Assembly: GCA_038210275.1 (NCBI GenBank)
Contig: JBBQWV010000004.1
Location: 186,001 to 250,000 of the forward strand
Length of the DNA: 64,000 bases
From: PALSA-1296 sp038210275
GTDB lineage: Bacteria; Bacteroidota; Ignavibacteria; Palsa-1295
Direction of reading: 5' to 3'
The notes beneath the pieces are model-generated. The model was not told the DNA's origin and did not search any database. It saw only the letters and a program-made list of their open reading frames with translations. Made by a program: the position numbers and the translations under genes. How positions within the stretch are numbered: the stretch's first letter is position 1; every line of letters starts with the position of its first letter. This document shows positions 11,801 through 17,356 of the stretch, one piece after another.

Positions 11801-12244
11801 TTCGTTTATGCTTGTTACAACTCCATGTGCATCCCCGGTAAGTCCTCTGGCAAGTTCTGCGATATGAGAGTTTAGAGCATAAGGAGCACTGGTAAATGGT
11901 GTTCTCGGGGAAAGCTCTTCGCCGCCATCAATGCTGAGAGCAAGAAAGTAGGTACGATCAAATACAAGTGAACTTGGGAATGGCGTTGACGAGCCTAAAG
12001 TAATATTGAATAGCCCGTTCGTAAAATTCGCTTGGTGAGATTCTTCAAAAAGAAGACTGCCTCCAACGAGATTATCATAAAGTGTAATGTGTAGCAAATG
12101 CTGTCCGGAAATCGCCACTCCATTTTTGGAGAGTGCCCCCTGATACGAAATAGTATTTGGTATCTGTGCCGTTGCTGTGCGAAGCATGAAAACAGAACAG
12201 AAAAGAATAAAAAGAACTCTGATGCGAACATAAGTGGTTTTCAT
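5801..12244 (-). CDS. 2147-aa beta-roll repeat surface protein (YadA-head-like motifs)
   Basis: Very large repetitive protein with a signal peptide (1-26, ending TATAQ) and an N-terminal domain (about 28-130) of the common type NTISYQGAL...NGLFNITLG...ELSPRTPFTSAPYAL. Two kinds of repeat follow in the order A, B, B, A. Type A has a 15-residue period (S-T-I-S-G-G-x-x-N-x-A-S-G) at about residues 480-617 and 1613-1810. Type B has a 17-residue period (N-T-F-V-G-x-x-A-G-x-x-N-T-T-G) at about 855-1003 and 1265-1395. Longer modules between the blocks are repeated (ITGTGPYN...LGWA three times). Both motifs resemble the left-handed beta-roll of trimeric autotransporter heads. There is no YadA membrane anchor and no T9SS sorting domain at the C-terminus, so export and anchoring are unknown. 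It lies 53 bp after the anti-sigma gene. The secreted adhesin or fibre role is inferred. Confidence 0.85.
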   Translation of the reverse strand: MKTTYVRIRVLFILFCSVFMLRTATAQIPNTISYQGALSKNGVAISGQHLLHITLYDNLVGGSLLFEESHQANFTNGLFNITLGSSTPFPSSLVFDRTYFLALSIDGGEELSPRTPFTSAPYALNSHIAELARGLTGDAHGVVTSINELSGAVRIIGDSITKVVEKGNDLIIHAVSSGGSAGIQSVKSPDNTIVIANSVGPDVTIGVADNAITSAKLANGSVTPSKLNQAGATKGQILKWNGTAWVVANDSIGGNSTAYYAGSGIVIKNDTISTVPINSNDWLLTGNKNTTPTTNFLGTTDVNSLAIRTNNIERMRVDPLGNIGIGTTTPQQMLDIKNGSLLISNTGNAGSLMIASNGGANTTSITTTTQTANIIYQLPSAIGTKNQVLTIMNVIGNTASLDWTNVSGGGNDWLLTGNTGTTAGTNFLGTKDNQAVDIRANNTIQLRVRPDSVIQRDGGGNARGQYAVDLEIVRFGDNTQVASGFGSTISGGIVNAATGGNSTVTGGADNLASGMGATVGGILSVGSGMSSTVNGGYSNGASGNYSTISGGQSNGTSGNSSTIGGGALNIADGLVSTISGGESNKASGDHSTVSGGSHNVAQGSYSAIVGGRNLKVGNYDFGFNGDNSVSVTDISTFIGQAYFGNVNMMIGNVDNTARELRFFEPNNSLTYTGTNFSSIKAGTQSADILYTLPIAQPTTNQVLTATAITGTGPYNITLGWADNGSGNGSVIYGPTTLQATLTPRTTPLFNIAYLSTAANANAAGASITSSAGTAGNFNATGLTLTATGKGTGNTTGLLVSATGSTGTVRAIDATGRININLPSSYDIDGNHWLWMGPNTVGTVTMVGNTLNTTNTANDNTFVGAVAGMSNTDGNENTFVGSVAGTTNTTGNGSTFVGAGAGNSNISGSLNTFIGAAVGNSNISGDANTFVGVSSGWWNTTGQDNTFLGVYAGEHNSTGSNNTQIGASAGNANTTGHENVSIGYQTAIATTTAYANTMVGTSAGASVVSGSRYTLFGNASDASDNLTNATAIGSLAFVGASNSLILGAITGINGGTDTKVGIGTTTPSQKLNVENGNLLLSRSGANAPSQLQLQGTSTGLSTFASGAQGATTINYTLPTSQPTTNQVLSATAIAGTGPYNVTLGWATNGGSGFVNYGPTSVQATLTPRTTPLFNIAYLSTAADANAAGATITSSAGAAGNLNATALTLVATATGTGLPRALDATGRINIDNVSSYDISGNRWLWNGASHNATVTIVGNTGNSTNAGIENVFVGSNAGHTNTNGYQNTFLGSYTGYLNTTGAFNVFLGDQAGYSNTTAQFNTMVGSESGWQNTASSNTLIGSLTGWNLKTGATNTFVGVSTGYHDSSGSHNVMVGYNAGQYNFAGSNNTYLGDYSGTGDTVGTRNLLLGYIAIVATGHLSNAAAIGANSVVSASNSMVLGSINGVNNATSDVNVGIGTTAPLQKFNVGNGNILLSRTGTNAPSQLQLQGTSTGLSTFASGAQGTTSINYTLPISQPTANQVLSATAITGTGPYNVTLGWATSGSNAWNLTGNSGTTAGTNFIGTTDNQALDIRSNNNIVLRLNTNGSIQRDGAGNARGTSSIDLQNTRTTVSQVTSGNYEVLGGGQNNTVTGTNAVITGGESNTASGADAVIGGGGLNYISSTYSTIAGGYGDTIEFSTGSTIGGGFSNIVTGQSSVIAGGYANRNSGSASVISGGESNVITNAVDRATIGGGVYNWATGDRSVIAGGGPDTASGLISTISGGAVNVASGAYSTIAGGSYNSAVGTYSVISGGTNNYNEASLSSIVGGGHLRLTGTGSFAFHAGNNSTDSAFVNTNYTAYFGNVNMWLGNTNNIASQLRFYEAQNGGVKFPGASTNFTSFQAGVQSADIQYTLPTASPVASGNLLLATSGAASTMSWSTGLVWDNTNSRLGINTTTPSHPIHSIYSGTTDETAAVFGNSTGSTTNQSIGVWGDASNTGTSNTGTIGVLATGNGNATAGQTNIALQINDGEFTVGRTTEAPGTGTDVQAATGGTAYSAQGPSGVVELTLGGAGDLVTAAPTANTIQKLTTITVNNRYCQAGSIVLLNIVGMTDDGNAPDPRDAAFILNVDNTASGSFSVRVKMIPAVTNAANYAVNDKIQIGYVIVNKSK
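6815..7405 (-). repeat. Type A beta-roll repeats, second block (45-bp period)
   Basis: About 13 degenerate 15-codon units encoding S-x-I-x-G-G-x-x-N-x-A-S-G in the 2147-residue protein. Units are diverged at DNA level, so this is an old repeat and not a recent expansion. Confidence 0.75.
7621..7850 (-). repeat. Direct repeat, copy related to 8801-9040 and 10070-10180
   Basis: This stretch encodes SQLQLQGTSTGLSTFASGAQ followed by a TINYTLP-type segment and an ITGTGPYNVTLGWA segment. It recurs with modest divergence at 8801-9040. The TGTGPYN part recurs a third time near 10070-10180. The gene appears to have grown by duplication of module plus beta-roll block. Confidence 0.7.
8060..8450 (-). 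repeat. Type B beta-roll repeats, second block (51-bp period)
   Basis: About eight 17-codon units of the pattern N-x-F-x-G-x-x-x-G-x-x-N-T-x-x. The units sit between two copies of a longer module (7621-7850 and 8801-9040), which are themselves direct repeats. Confidence 0.7.
8801..9040 (-). repeat. Direct repeat, second copy of the 7621-7850 module
   Basis: This is the same module as 7621-7850, with long stretches of identical DNA around the GTGCTTGTGCCTTGCAATTG-type core and scattered synonymous changes. Confidence 0.7.
9235..9680 (-). repeat. Type B beta-roll repeats, first block (51-bp period)
   Basis: Eight or nine 17-codon units encoding N-T-F-V-G-x-x-A-G-x-x-N-T-T-G-x-x. This is the most regular stretch of the protein. 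Confidence 0.75.
10395..10805 (-). repeat. Type A beta-roll repeats, first block (45-bp period)
   Basis: About nine 15-codon units encoding S-T-I-S-G-G-x-S-N-x-A-S-G-x-x. The spacing matches the 14 to 15 residue step of YadA-type head repeats. Confidence 0.75.
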
Positions 12245-12297
12245 AGGAATTTCTTTCTCTGAATAATCTCTGTGTATTTAAATAACTAAGAGTGATC

Positions 12298-13341
12298 TTA
12301 TTGTTTTGGCAGCCACGATGCACCTGCATCGTGCGTTTGAAGAGTAAGTCCGTGCTCACCGGATATGACACCGTTCGTGGCATTATCAAAATGTATCTTA
12401 AATAAACTAGCTGTGGTGCCGCTTCGAAGCCCCTGCCAAGCAGTACCTCCATCTATACTTCGCATGATCATCCCTTGTGCACCACAGGCAAAGACAGTAT
12501 CGCGGGTGATGTAGCGCACGGTAATGAGATTGGATTCGGTACCACTTTGTATGGGCTTCCAGTCCCGCCCGGCATCAGCAGTGAAAAGAATTGTACCTCG
12601 GGCGCCGACGACAATGCCATTAACCGTATCAATAAAATTCACGCCAAAAAGATCATTCGAAGTTCGGCTGGTTTGTAACGCCCATGATTTTCCTCCATCT
12701 TCAGAACAATAGATCTTCCCCTCATCCGCAACGCCGATGATCTTTGTTTGTGTCAGGTAATCAACGGATGAAAATTTCCCAATATCAAAATACACTTTCA
12801 TCGGTTCGTTAGGAATCACCGGCAAGTTTGTTTCGGCTATGAATTCGTATCTTGCCTGTGATTTCTTCGTAGATATTTTTCCTACTCCCAAGTTTTCCTG
12901 TTGTCCGGATTTATCTTCCTTATTATTAACCGATGAAACATCCGCGCCATTTGATAGAGCAGTCTGTGACGGCATGTAGGAAACGGATGGGACAGGCTGG
13001 AAAGGTCTGAAGAGGATATATGCAAGGCAAAACATTGCGACGCTTATAGAGGCGACGGTAATAATACTATGCGTCGTTAAATGAGAAAAAAAATTCCGTG
13101 CTTCCCTGTCCTTCAATTTTGCAGGAACACCAAAACCGAGCGATGCAAATATAGTGGAAGTTGTTGCTGCAGGAATAGGAATAGAACTGATAAATTTTTG
13201 TGCAGACTGTTCCATTCGGAGTTGAAGTGCAAACTCTTCCTGCCACTCCGGATGAGTGGAAATATTATCGAAGAGTTGTTTTTCATCTTCCGGCGACAAG
13301 TCTCCGCTTAAATAATCGTGAATCTGCTTTTGATAGGACAT
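12298..13341 (-). CDS. Membrane anti-sigma factor with periplasmic Ycf48/BNR-like propeller
   Basis: 347 residues. The N-terminal part (1-60) has the helical look of an anti-sigma domain (DYLSGDLSPEDEKQLF, then a helix to about 50) without the zinc-binding H-x3-C-x2-C motif. One membrane segment lies at about 91-112. A linker leads to four blade-like repeats (about 165-347) with S-x-D-G-G-K-S-W, T-A-D-A-G-R-D-W, S-I-D-G-G-T-A-W and T-H-D-A-G-A-S-W, each followed by F-x-D-x-x-N-G-x-x-V-G-type strands, as in Ycf48-like propellers. A full Ycf48 fold usually has seven blades, so this one is short or completed by a partner. It starts 22 bp after the sigma-factor gene. Role inferred: it holds the sigma factor inactive and senses an envelope signal through the propeller. 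Confidence 0.8.
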   Translation of the reverse strand: MSYQKQIHDYLSGDLSPEDEKQLFDNISTHPEWQEEFALQLRMEQSAQKFISSIPIPAATTSTIFASLGFGVPAKLKDREARNFFSHLTTHSIITVASISVAMFCLAYILFRPFQPVPSVSYMPSQTALSNGADVSSVNNKEDKSGQQENLGVGKISTKKSQARYEFIAETNLPVIPNEPMKVYFDIGKFSSVDYLTQTKIIGVADEGKIYCSEDGGKSWALQTSRTSNDLFGVNFIDTVNGIVVGARGTILFTADAGRDWKPIQSGTESNLITVRYITRDTVFACGAQGMIMRSIDGGTAWQGLRSGTTASLFKIHFDNATNGVISGEHGLTLQTHDAGASWLPKQ

Positions 13342-13363
13342 GATGCTCTGAATAATAATAAAA

Positions 13364-13921
13364 TTATTTTTGTGTTTCTAAAATGTATGGGCGAAGCGCT
13401 TGCTTTATCTGCTCTTTCGCTCTCCATACCCGGTTCTTCAATGTAGGAATCGTTTCGCCTGTCAGCATTGACATTTCATCATACGAATATCCCTGGTAAT
13501 ATTTCAAGACGAAAGCTTCTCGGTATTCAAATTCCAGAAGATCAAGCGACAATGTGATCAGTTGCAGCAGTTCGTCATGTTCAACATTATATTCATCAAC
13601 CGTAAGAAGCAAATCTTTTATTGGTGTAAAGCGGCTCACATCACGCTTCCAATTCAAGCAGAGATTTCTTGCGATCATCAATATGAATCCGCGCAGATTT
13701 GTAAAAACAAGTTCTTGCTTCGCTGCATTATAAAACTTGAGGAAAACTTCCTGCAAAATATCCTGGCTTGCCGCAGAATCACCCGTCATACTGAGTATAA
13801 GCGCATAGGTTCGCTGCGCATACCGGGAATATATTTCCGAAAACGCTTTCTCCGCCTCCTTATGCGAACCTTGAAGGTCCCGAATCAGCGCTTGATCGGT
13901 ATCGCTAAAAATGTTTTTCAC
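13364..13921 (-). CDS. ECF-family RNA polymerase sigma factor
   Basis: 185 residues from GTG at 13921. The open frame continues upstream to ATG at 13969, but that extension contains IIIILTLG, unlikely in a sigma factor. Region 2 is AFSEIYSRYAQRTYALIL...AASQDILQEVFLKFY plus LRGFILMIARNLCLNWKRD. Region 4 is LDLLEFEYREAFVLKYYQGYSYDEMSMLTGETIPTLKNRVWRAKEQI, a helix-turn-helix for the -35 element (given here only as a description of the helices near residues 130-175). It directs polymerase to a small regulon, probably including its own operon, and is followed by its probable anti-sigma factor. Two inverted repeats lie upstream. Confidence 0.9.
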   Translation of the reverse strand: MKNIFSDTDQALIRDLQGSHKEAEKAFSEIYSRYAQRTYALILSMTGDSAASQDILQEVFLKFYNAAKQELVFTNLRGFILMIARNLCLNWKRDVSRFTPIKDLLLTVDEYNVEHDELLQLITLSLDLLEFEYREAFVLKYYQGYSYDEMSMLTGETIPTLKNRVWRAKEQIKQALRPYILETQK

Positions 13922-13969
13922 AGTGCCCAAAGTTAAGATGATAATGATGCTCTTGGAGTATATAGACAC

Positions 13970-14035
13970 ATCAAAACAAAGAACGTCTCAGAAATAACTG
14001 TTTTGATCTGTAGAGAATAACAGAAGTATTCTGTT
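13970..14035 (-). promoter_or_regulatory. Two inverted repeats upstream of the sigma-factor gene
   Basis: ATCAAAACA (13970-13978) is mirrored by TGTTTTGAT (13999-14007) across 20 bases. AACAGAA (14019-14025) is mirrored by TTCTGTT (14029-14035) across 3 bases. They lie in the only sizeable gap upstream of the five-gene unit, so an operator or RNA hairpin role is possible. The rest of 13,970-14,250 shows no gene I can support. Confidence 0.35.
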
Positions 14036-14250
14036 TTAGCGAAGGGAGAACTTGGCACCGTGCTTGAATTCGCTTAATTTTAACGAATTTATGGCAAACC
14101 GTAGAATTGGAGAGCGTATAGAAAAGAGACCTTGTAAAGCAGTTTGAAGAGTATAAATACGCGCAAAATAACTTCAAAAAAGTATTGTTTTTCGAAGCTA
14201 TTGAGGGGCAATCAATGGTCGTTGCACGTCCTACCCCTCTACTTAGGAAG

Positions 14251-14274
14251 AAAGCCGGACAATTGTCCGGCTTT
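14251..14274 (-). terminator. Perfect 24-bp palindrome, terminator after the FKBP gene
   Basis: AAAGCCGGACAA is followed directly by its reverse complement, with T-rich sequence on both outer sides (TTTTTC on plus, TTTCTTCC on minus). It lies 19 bp after the FKBP stop and probably works in either direction. Confidence 0.75.
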
Positions 14275-14292
14275 TTCATTCCAAAAACTTCT

Positions 14293-14835
14293 TTACTCAA
14301 CCTTCAACAATTCTACATCGAAGATGAGCGTTGCATTCGGAGGAATCTCGCCTTGTCCGTTCGGACCGTAGGCAAGATCACCCGGCACGATCAATCGGCG
14401 CTTGCCGCCAATTTTCATTGATAGCATTCCTTCATCCCAACCTTTGATGACTCGTCCAACTCCGATAGGAGTGACGAAAGGCTGAACGTGACCTTTGCTC
14501 GGATCTACATTCGAATCAAAAATAGTCCCATCGGTCAACGTACCAGTGTAGTTAACAGTGATCTTCTGCCCAGTTTTTGGCGAAGCGCCTTTGCCAACTT
14601 TCGAATCAATATACATCAAGCCCGAAGCGGTGACGGTCGTATCGCCATGCTTGCCGGGAGTTGGTTTATTTGCAGGGATAGTGATCGTCTGCATTGCCGG
14701 CTCCTGAGTCGGTGCGCCTGGTGTTGCGATCGGCGGCACGGTATCAGGTCCGCTGCCTTTTGCTGAATCGGATTTATTGCAACTTGCAAGTCCTAAAAGA
14801 AGTGCAGAGGCAAATAAGAGATTAGTGAATTTCAT
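14293..14835 (-). CDS. FKBP-type peptidyl-prolyl isomerase, lipoprotein
   Basis: 180 residues. The signal peptide ends in a lipobox, L-A-S-C with Cys19 as lipid anchor, followed by a low-complexity Pro/Thr linker (about 22-65). The FKBP domain covers about 75-180: GQKITVNYTGTLTDGTIFDS, the VIKGWDEGM core, the GGKRRLIVPGDLAYG segment and the closing IPPNATLIFDVELL strand. Conserved aromatic and acidic pocket residues (Y, F-D, W, Y-G, F) are present. It should isomerise X-Pro bonds during folding of envelope proteins in the periplasm. A dispersed repeat (14888-14930) separates it from rsgA, and a strong palindromic terminator follows. Confidence 0.93.
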   Translation of the reverse strand: MKFTNLLFASALLLGLASCNKSDSAKGSGPDTVPPIATPGAPTQEPAMQTITIPANKPTPGKHGDTTVTASGLMYIDSKVGKGASPKTGQKITVNYTGTLTDGTIFDSNVDPSKGHVQPFVTPIGVGRVIKGWDEGMLSMKIGGKRRLIVPGDLAYGPNGQGEIPPNATLIFDVELLKVE

Positions 14836-14887
14836 GGTTCGTTTATTAATTATCTGTTAACTGTTAAAATACGTATAGTTTGAAAAA

Positions 14888-14930
14888 TTTTAGATTGCCA
14901 CGAAAGACTGAAGCCTTTCTCGCAATGACA
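14888..14930. repeat. Dispersed GATTGCCACG...CGCAATGACA repeat
   Basis: It starts TTTAGATTGCCACG and ends CTCGCAATGACA, the same ends as 20801-20844 and 54711-54754. It fills most of the gap between rsgA and the FKBP gene. Confidence 0.75.
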
Positions 14931-14934
14931 ATCC

Positions 14935-16047
14935 CTATATACCATTCGAGCGGATTTTCCGTTCCCGCTCGGCTTCTTCCCAAAGTCCCATGTAACTATT
15001 ATATCGCCATTCAGGAATAAGTCCTTCCTCGACTTCATCAATAACGGCGCAGCCCGGCTCATGGATATGCATACAATTCGGCATGGCGCAATCTTCCTGC
15101 AATTCCAGAAAATCGGCGAAATCAAACTTGATCAGATCGGGATCGAGATCGAAATGAAAAAATTCTCTGATGCCAGGCGTATCTACGATAAAGCCATTCG
15201 AACTTCCTCCGATAGGAAGCAGTGAAGCATTCGTTGTCGTATGCATTCCGCGCTGCTCCTTGCGGCTTAATTCCTTCGTATGAGCAACGCGTCTGCCAAG
15301 TAATGAATTCACGAGCGATGATTTTCCGACTCCGGATTTTCCGGCAAAGACTGCTAACTTATTTTCAAAAAACTTTTTCAGATCATCAATCCCGTCACCA
15401 CTGATCGCTGAAGTTCTGATAGATTGATACCCTATCTTCTTATAATACTCCAGCGCTTCATTAATAAAATGCCGCCGCGGATTTTCTTCTAACTCATCAG
15501 CTTTATTGAGCACGATAAGGATATCTAATCCTCCTTCATGCCCTGCGATAATATATTTATCCAAGATGCCATTTTGGAATGGCGGATCACCGGCGCTCAT
15601 GACGATGGCAAGAATATCAATATTAGCAGCGATGACTTGTTCGAAATTATCACTTCGCTTATGAGCCTTGCGCGACAGCTTTGTGCGCCGCAGAAGCACT
15701 TCGCGAATAACGGAAATATCGCCATCAGCAGGTTCGATCAGCACATCATCACCAACGGCAACAAGCGAAGCATTGTCATTTCCCGATTTTGTACTCTTTA
15801 CCGATCTGGCGCGATACTCAACTCCGCCTTCATCCTGAACGATAAAATTTGCTCCTTCGGAAGTGACAACCCGCGCCTTCAACCGAATCCCTTCTTCTGC
15901 CGATGATGCAATTTCTTTTACCGAATGCCGCTCACGGTGGCGGACATCTTTCTTTCGGGTACGGTCAACATTGGAGCGGCGGATGCGCTCAGACCCCAGT
16001 TGGTCTTCATGGTCAGATAATTCATGGCTGATTGTCTCGTCATTCAT
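14935..16047 (-). CDS. rsgA: Ribosome small-subunit-dependent GTPase A (RsgA)
   Basis: 370 residues; a circularly permuted GTPase that checks late 30S subunit maturation in the cytoplasm. An unusual charged extension (1-50, rich in R, K, D, E) precedes an OB-fold (about 55-115, LKARVVTSEGANFIV...VGDDVLIEP). The G motifs come in permuted order: NKAD (181-184), the P-loop GKSGVGKS (236-243), a switch with RGMHTTT, then DTPG (289-292). The zinc knuckle is C320, C325, H327, C333. Members of the family are usually around 290-350 residues, so the N-terminal extension accounts for the excess. A strong promoter-like site and a hairpin lie in the 367-bp gap upstream. Confidence 0.96.
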   Translation of the reverse strand: MNDETISHELSDHEDQLGSERIRRSNVDRTRKKDVRHRERHSVKEIASSAEEGIRLKARVVTSEGANFIVQDEGGVEYRARSVKSTKSGNDNASLVAVGDDVLIEPADGDISVIREVLLRRTKLSRKAHKRSDNFEQVIAANIDILAIVMSAGDPPFQNGILDKYIIAGHEGGLDILIVLNKADELEENPRRHFINEALEYYKKIGYQSIRTSAISGDGIDDLKKFFENKLAVFAGKSGVGKSSLVNSLLGRRVAHTKELSRKEQRGMHTTTNASLLPIGGSSNGFIVDTPGIREFFHFDLDPDLIKFDFADFLELQEDCAMPNCMHIHEPGCAVIDEVEEGLIPEWRYNSYMGLWEEAERERKIRSNGI

Positions 16048-16236
16048 CGGCTATGCTAACTATCTTCACGAATGAATAGTCCCATTTCCACCAATTTCAT
16101 CCCCACTCTGCCTTCATCCTTCACCTCGCCACGACGAATCTGCAACCTTCCGCCTTTATCCTTTTCCCGGGTGAGCGTCTGTAAATCTATATAATTCAAC
16201 AATATAATTGTGCACATTCGCAGGTTTTCCTCTAAA

Positions 16237-16263
16237 ACCAAAAAGTCCGCCAACTGGCGGACT
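16237..16263 (-). terminator. Rho-independent terminator-like hairpin upstream of rsgA
   Basis: The stem is AGTCCGCC (16244-16251) with GGCGGACT (16256-16263) and a 4-base loop. Read on minus it is followed by TTTTTGGTTTT. It lies between the promoter-like site at 16343-16373 and rsgA, so it could end a short RNA or attenuate rsgA. Confidence 0.65.
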
Positions 16264-16342
16264 CCTCTCAAAATTTACGTATACTCTCGTTTCCATTTTT
16301 CCTCTGCTAAAGACTAACGACTAATGACTAAAGACTGACTTG

Positions 16343-16373
16343 CAAATATACGAAATAAAAACCCGTTTGTCAA
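16343..16373 (-). promoter_or_regulatory. Strong promoter-like site (TTGACA, 17 bp, TATATTTG)
   Basis: On the minus strand TTGACA (16373-16368) is followed after 17 bp by TATATTTG (16350-16343). The first matches a classic -35 box and the second the TAnnTTTG -7 box of Bacteroidota. Transcription would run toward rsgA and start near 16337. Confidence 0.6.
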
Positions 16374-16414
16374 GGTGCCCATCCAAAATAAATAGGTGCC
16401 TTTTTGATGAATAA

Positions 16415-17356
16415 TTATTCATGAATAAGTTTAACCGTCTTCACCTCACCGCCCATGATTGAGAGGCGGACATAGAGTGATCCTCTTGGTAGAGTCTGTC
16501 CATCTATTCGCCACTCAGCCTCACCTTCGCTGCAGAGTCTTGAATCGGAAAATATTTTATTGCCGAGAAGATCGTAAACTTCGATCTTCATATACTCAGC
16601 ATCATGCAAGCCGAAGTGAAGAGTTGTTTCCTTGTTAAAGGGATTTTGAGAAGCGATCAAATACTCAATCTTCGTGAGAGATGAGGGAGTGAAGCCATTC
16701 TTCACTGCTGCATATTGCGGTCCGCGAAGAATTTGCAGATCGAGGTCTTCAAGAGAAGGCAAGGTTGTATCGAGAGGTGTCAAGGTTGGGTTCTTCACTG
16801 TATCCTGCCAAAATTTCAATTGATCATATCTTGCTTTAGACCATAATTGTCCAGGATTTGGATTCTGAAACCAACTTAAACATCGATGTGAATCTAATAA
16901 AAATTTTAATACTGCTAACGCACCGTTTTGATCGTAACCTCTTTTATCGTTAAAGTATGTAAAAGTACTTAATATCGAGTATGCATCAGCACAATAAAAG
17001 TTCGTATCCATATTTAGATACAATACTTTCTTTAACCAAGCTTGATAAACCGGATAGCGATGGAGATCTGTACTCAGATATTGACAGCCGAAAGTAGCTC
17101 CCTGAAAATCACGCCAAATGTTAGGTTGATTTGCACACATTTCAATACAATGACGTGCTGTATCATATAAAGGTAAAAAGTTCTGAGCTTGATAGAGATA
17201 GTCTACCTGCTTGTGTAAACGGGTACACTCTGAAGTACTATCTAAAGGAATACTCATTGGGTGCAAATTTCTATTCTGGGCAAACGCTGATCCACCGTAT
17301 AATAAAATCATACAACATCCAAGTACTATATAACCATTTTTTTTCATTTTTCTCAT
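16415..17356 (-). CDS. T9SS cargo protein, 313 aa, core of unknown function
   Basis: The signal peptide is at 1-26 (ends GSAFAQ). The middle (about 30-225) is rich in Tyr, Cys and Trp with helical spacing and paired cysteines (ECTRLHKQVDYLY, CIEMCANQP, FGCQYL, FYCADAYS). This spacing suggests a TPR-like solenoid, which I infer and cannot prove. The C-terminal sorting domain starts at SQNPFNKETTLHFGL and has VYDLLGNKIF and G-S-L-Y-V-R-L. The ATG overlaps the stop of the dehydrogenase gene by 4 bp (ATGA), so it is translationally coupled to a cytoplasmic enzyme and a patatin protein, an odd partnership. The 16,048-16,414 gap after it holds the promoter and hairpin described separately. Confidence 0.8.
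   Translation of the reverse strand: MRKMKKNGYIVLGCCMILLYGGSAFAQNRNLHPMSIPLDSTSECTRLHKQVDYLYQAQNFLPLYDTARHCIEMCANQPNIWRDFQGATFGCQYLSTDLHRYPVYQAWLKKVLYLNMDTNFYCADAYSILSTFTYFNDKRGYDQNGALAVLKFLLDSHRCLSWFQNPNPGQLWSKARYDQLKFWQDTVKNPTLTPLDTTLPSLEDLDLQILRGPQYAAVKNGFTPSSLTKIEYLIASQNPFNKETTLHFGLHDAEYMKIEVYDLLGNKIFSDSRLCSEGEAEWRIDGQTLPRGSLYVRLSIMGGEVKTVKLIHE

Noticed and set aside
13971..14300. Minus-strand frame of 109 codons between the sigma-factor and FKBP genes
   Set aside because: It runs through the FKBP terminator palindrome, overlaps the FKBP end and has random composition.
14850..15125. Minus-strand frame of 91 codons at the rsgA 3' end
   Set aside because: It lies in another frame of rsgA and a dispersed repeat; no independent support.
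16156..16296. Small frame of 46 codons (METRVYVNF...) downstream of the 16343 promoter with an AGAGG before it
   Set aside because: It reads through the hairpin and its composition is not convincing; kept only as part of the small-RNA finding.
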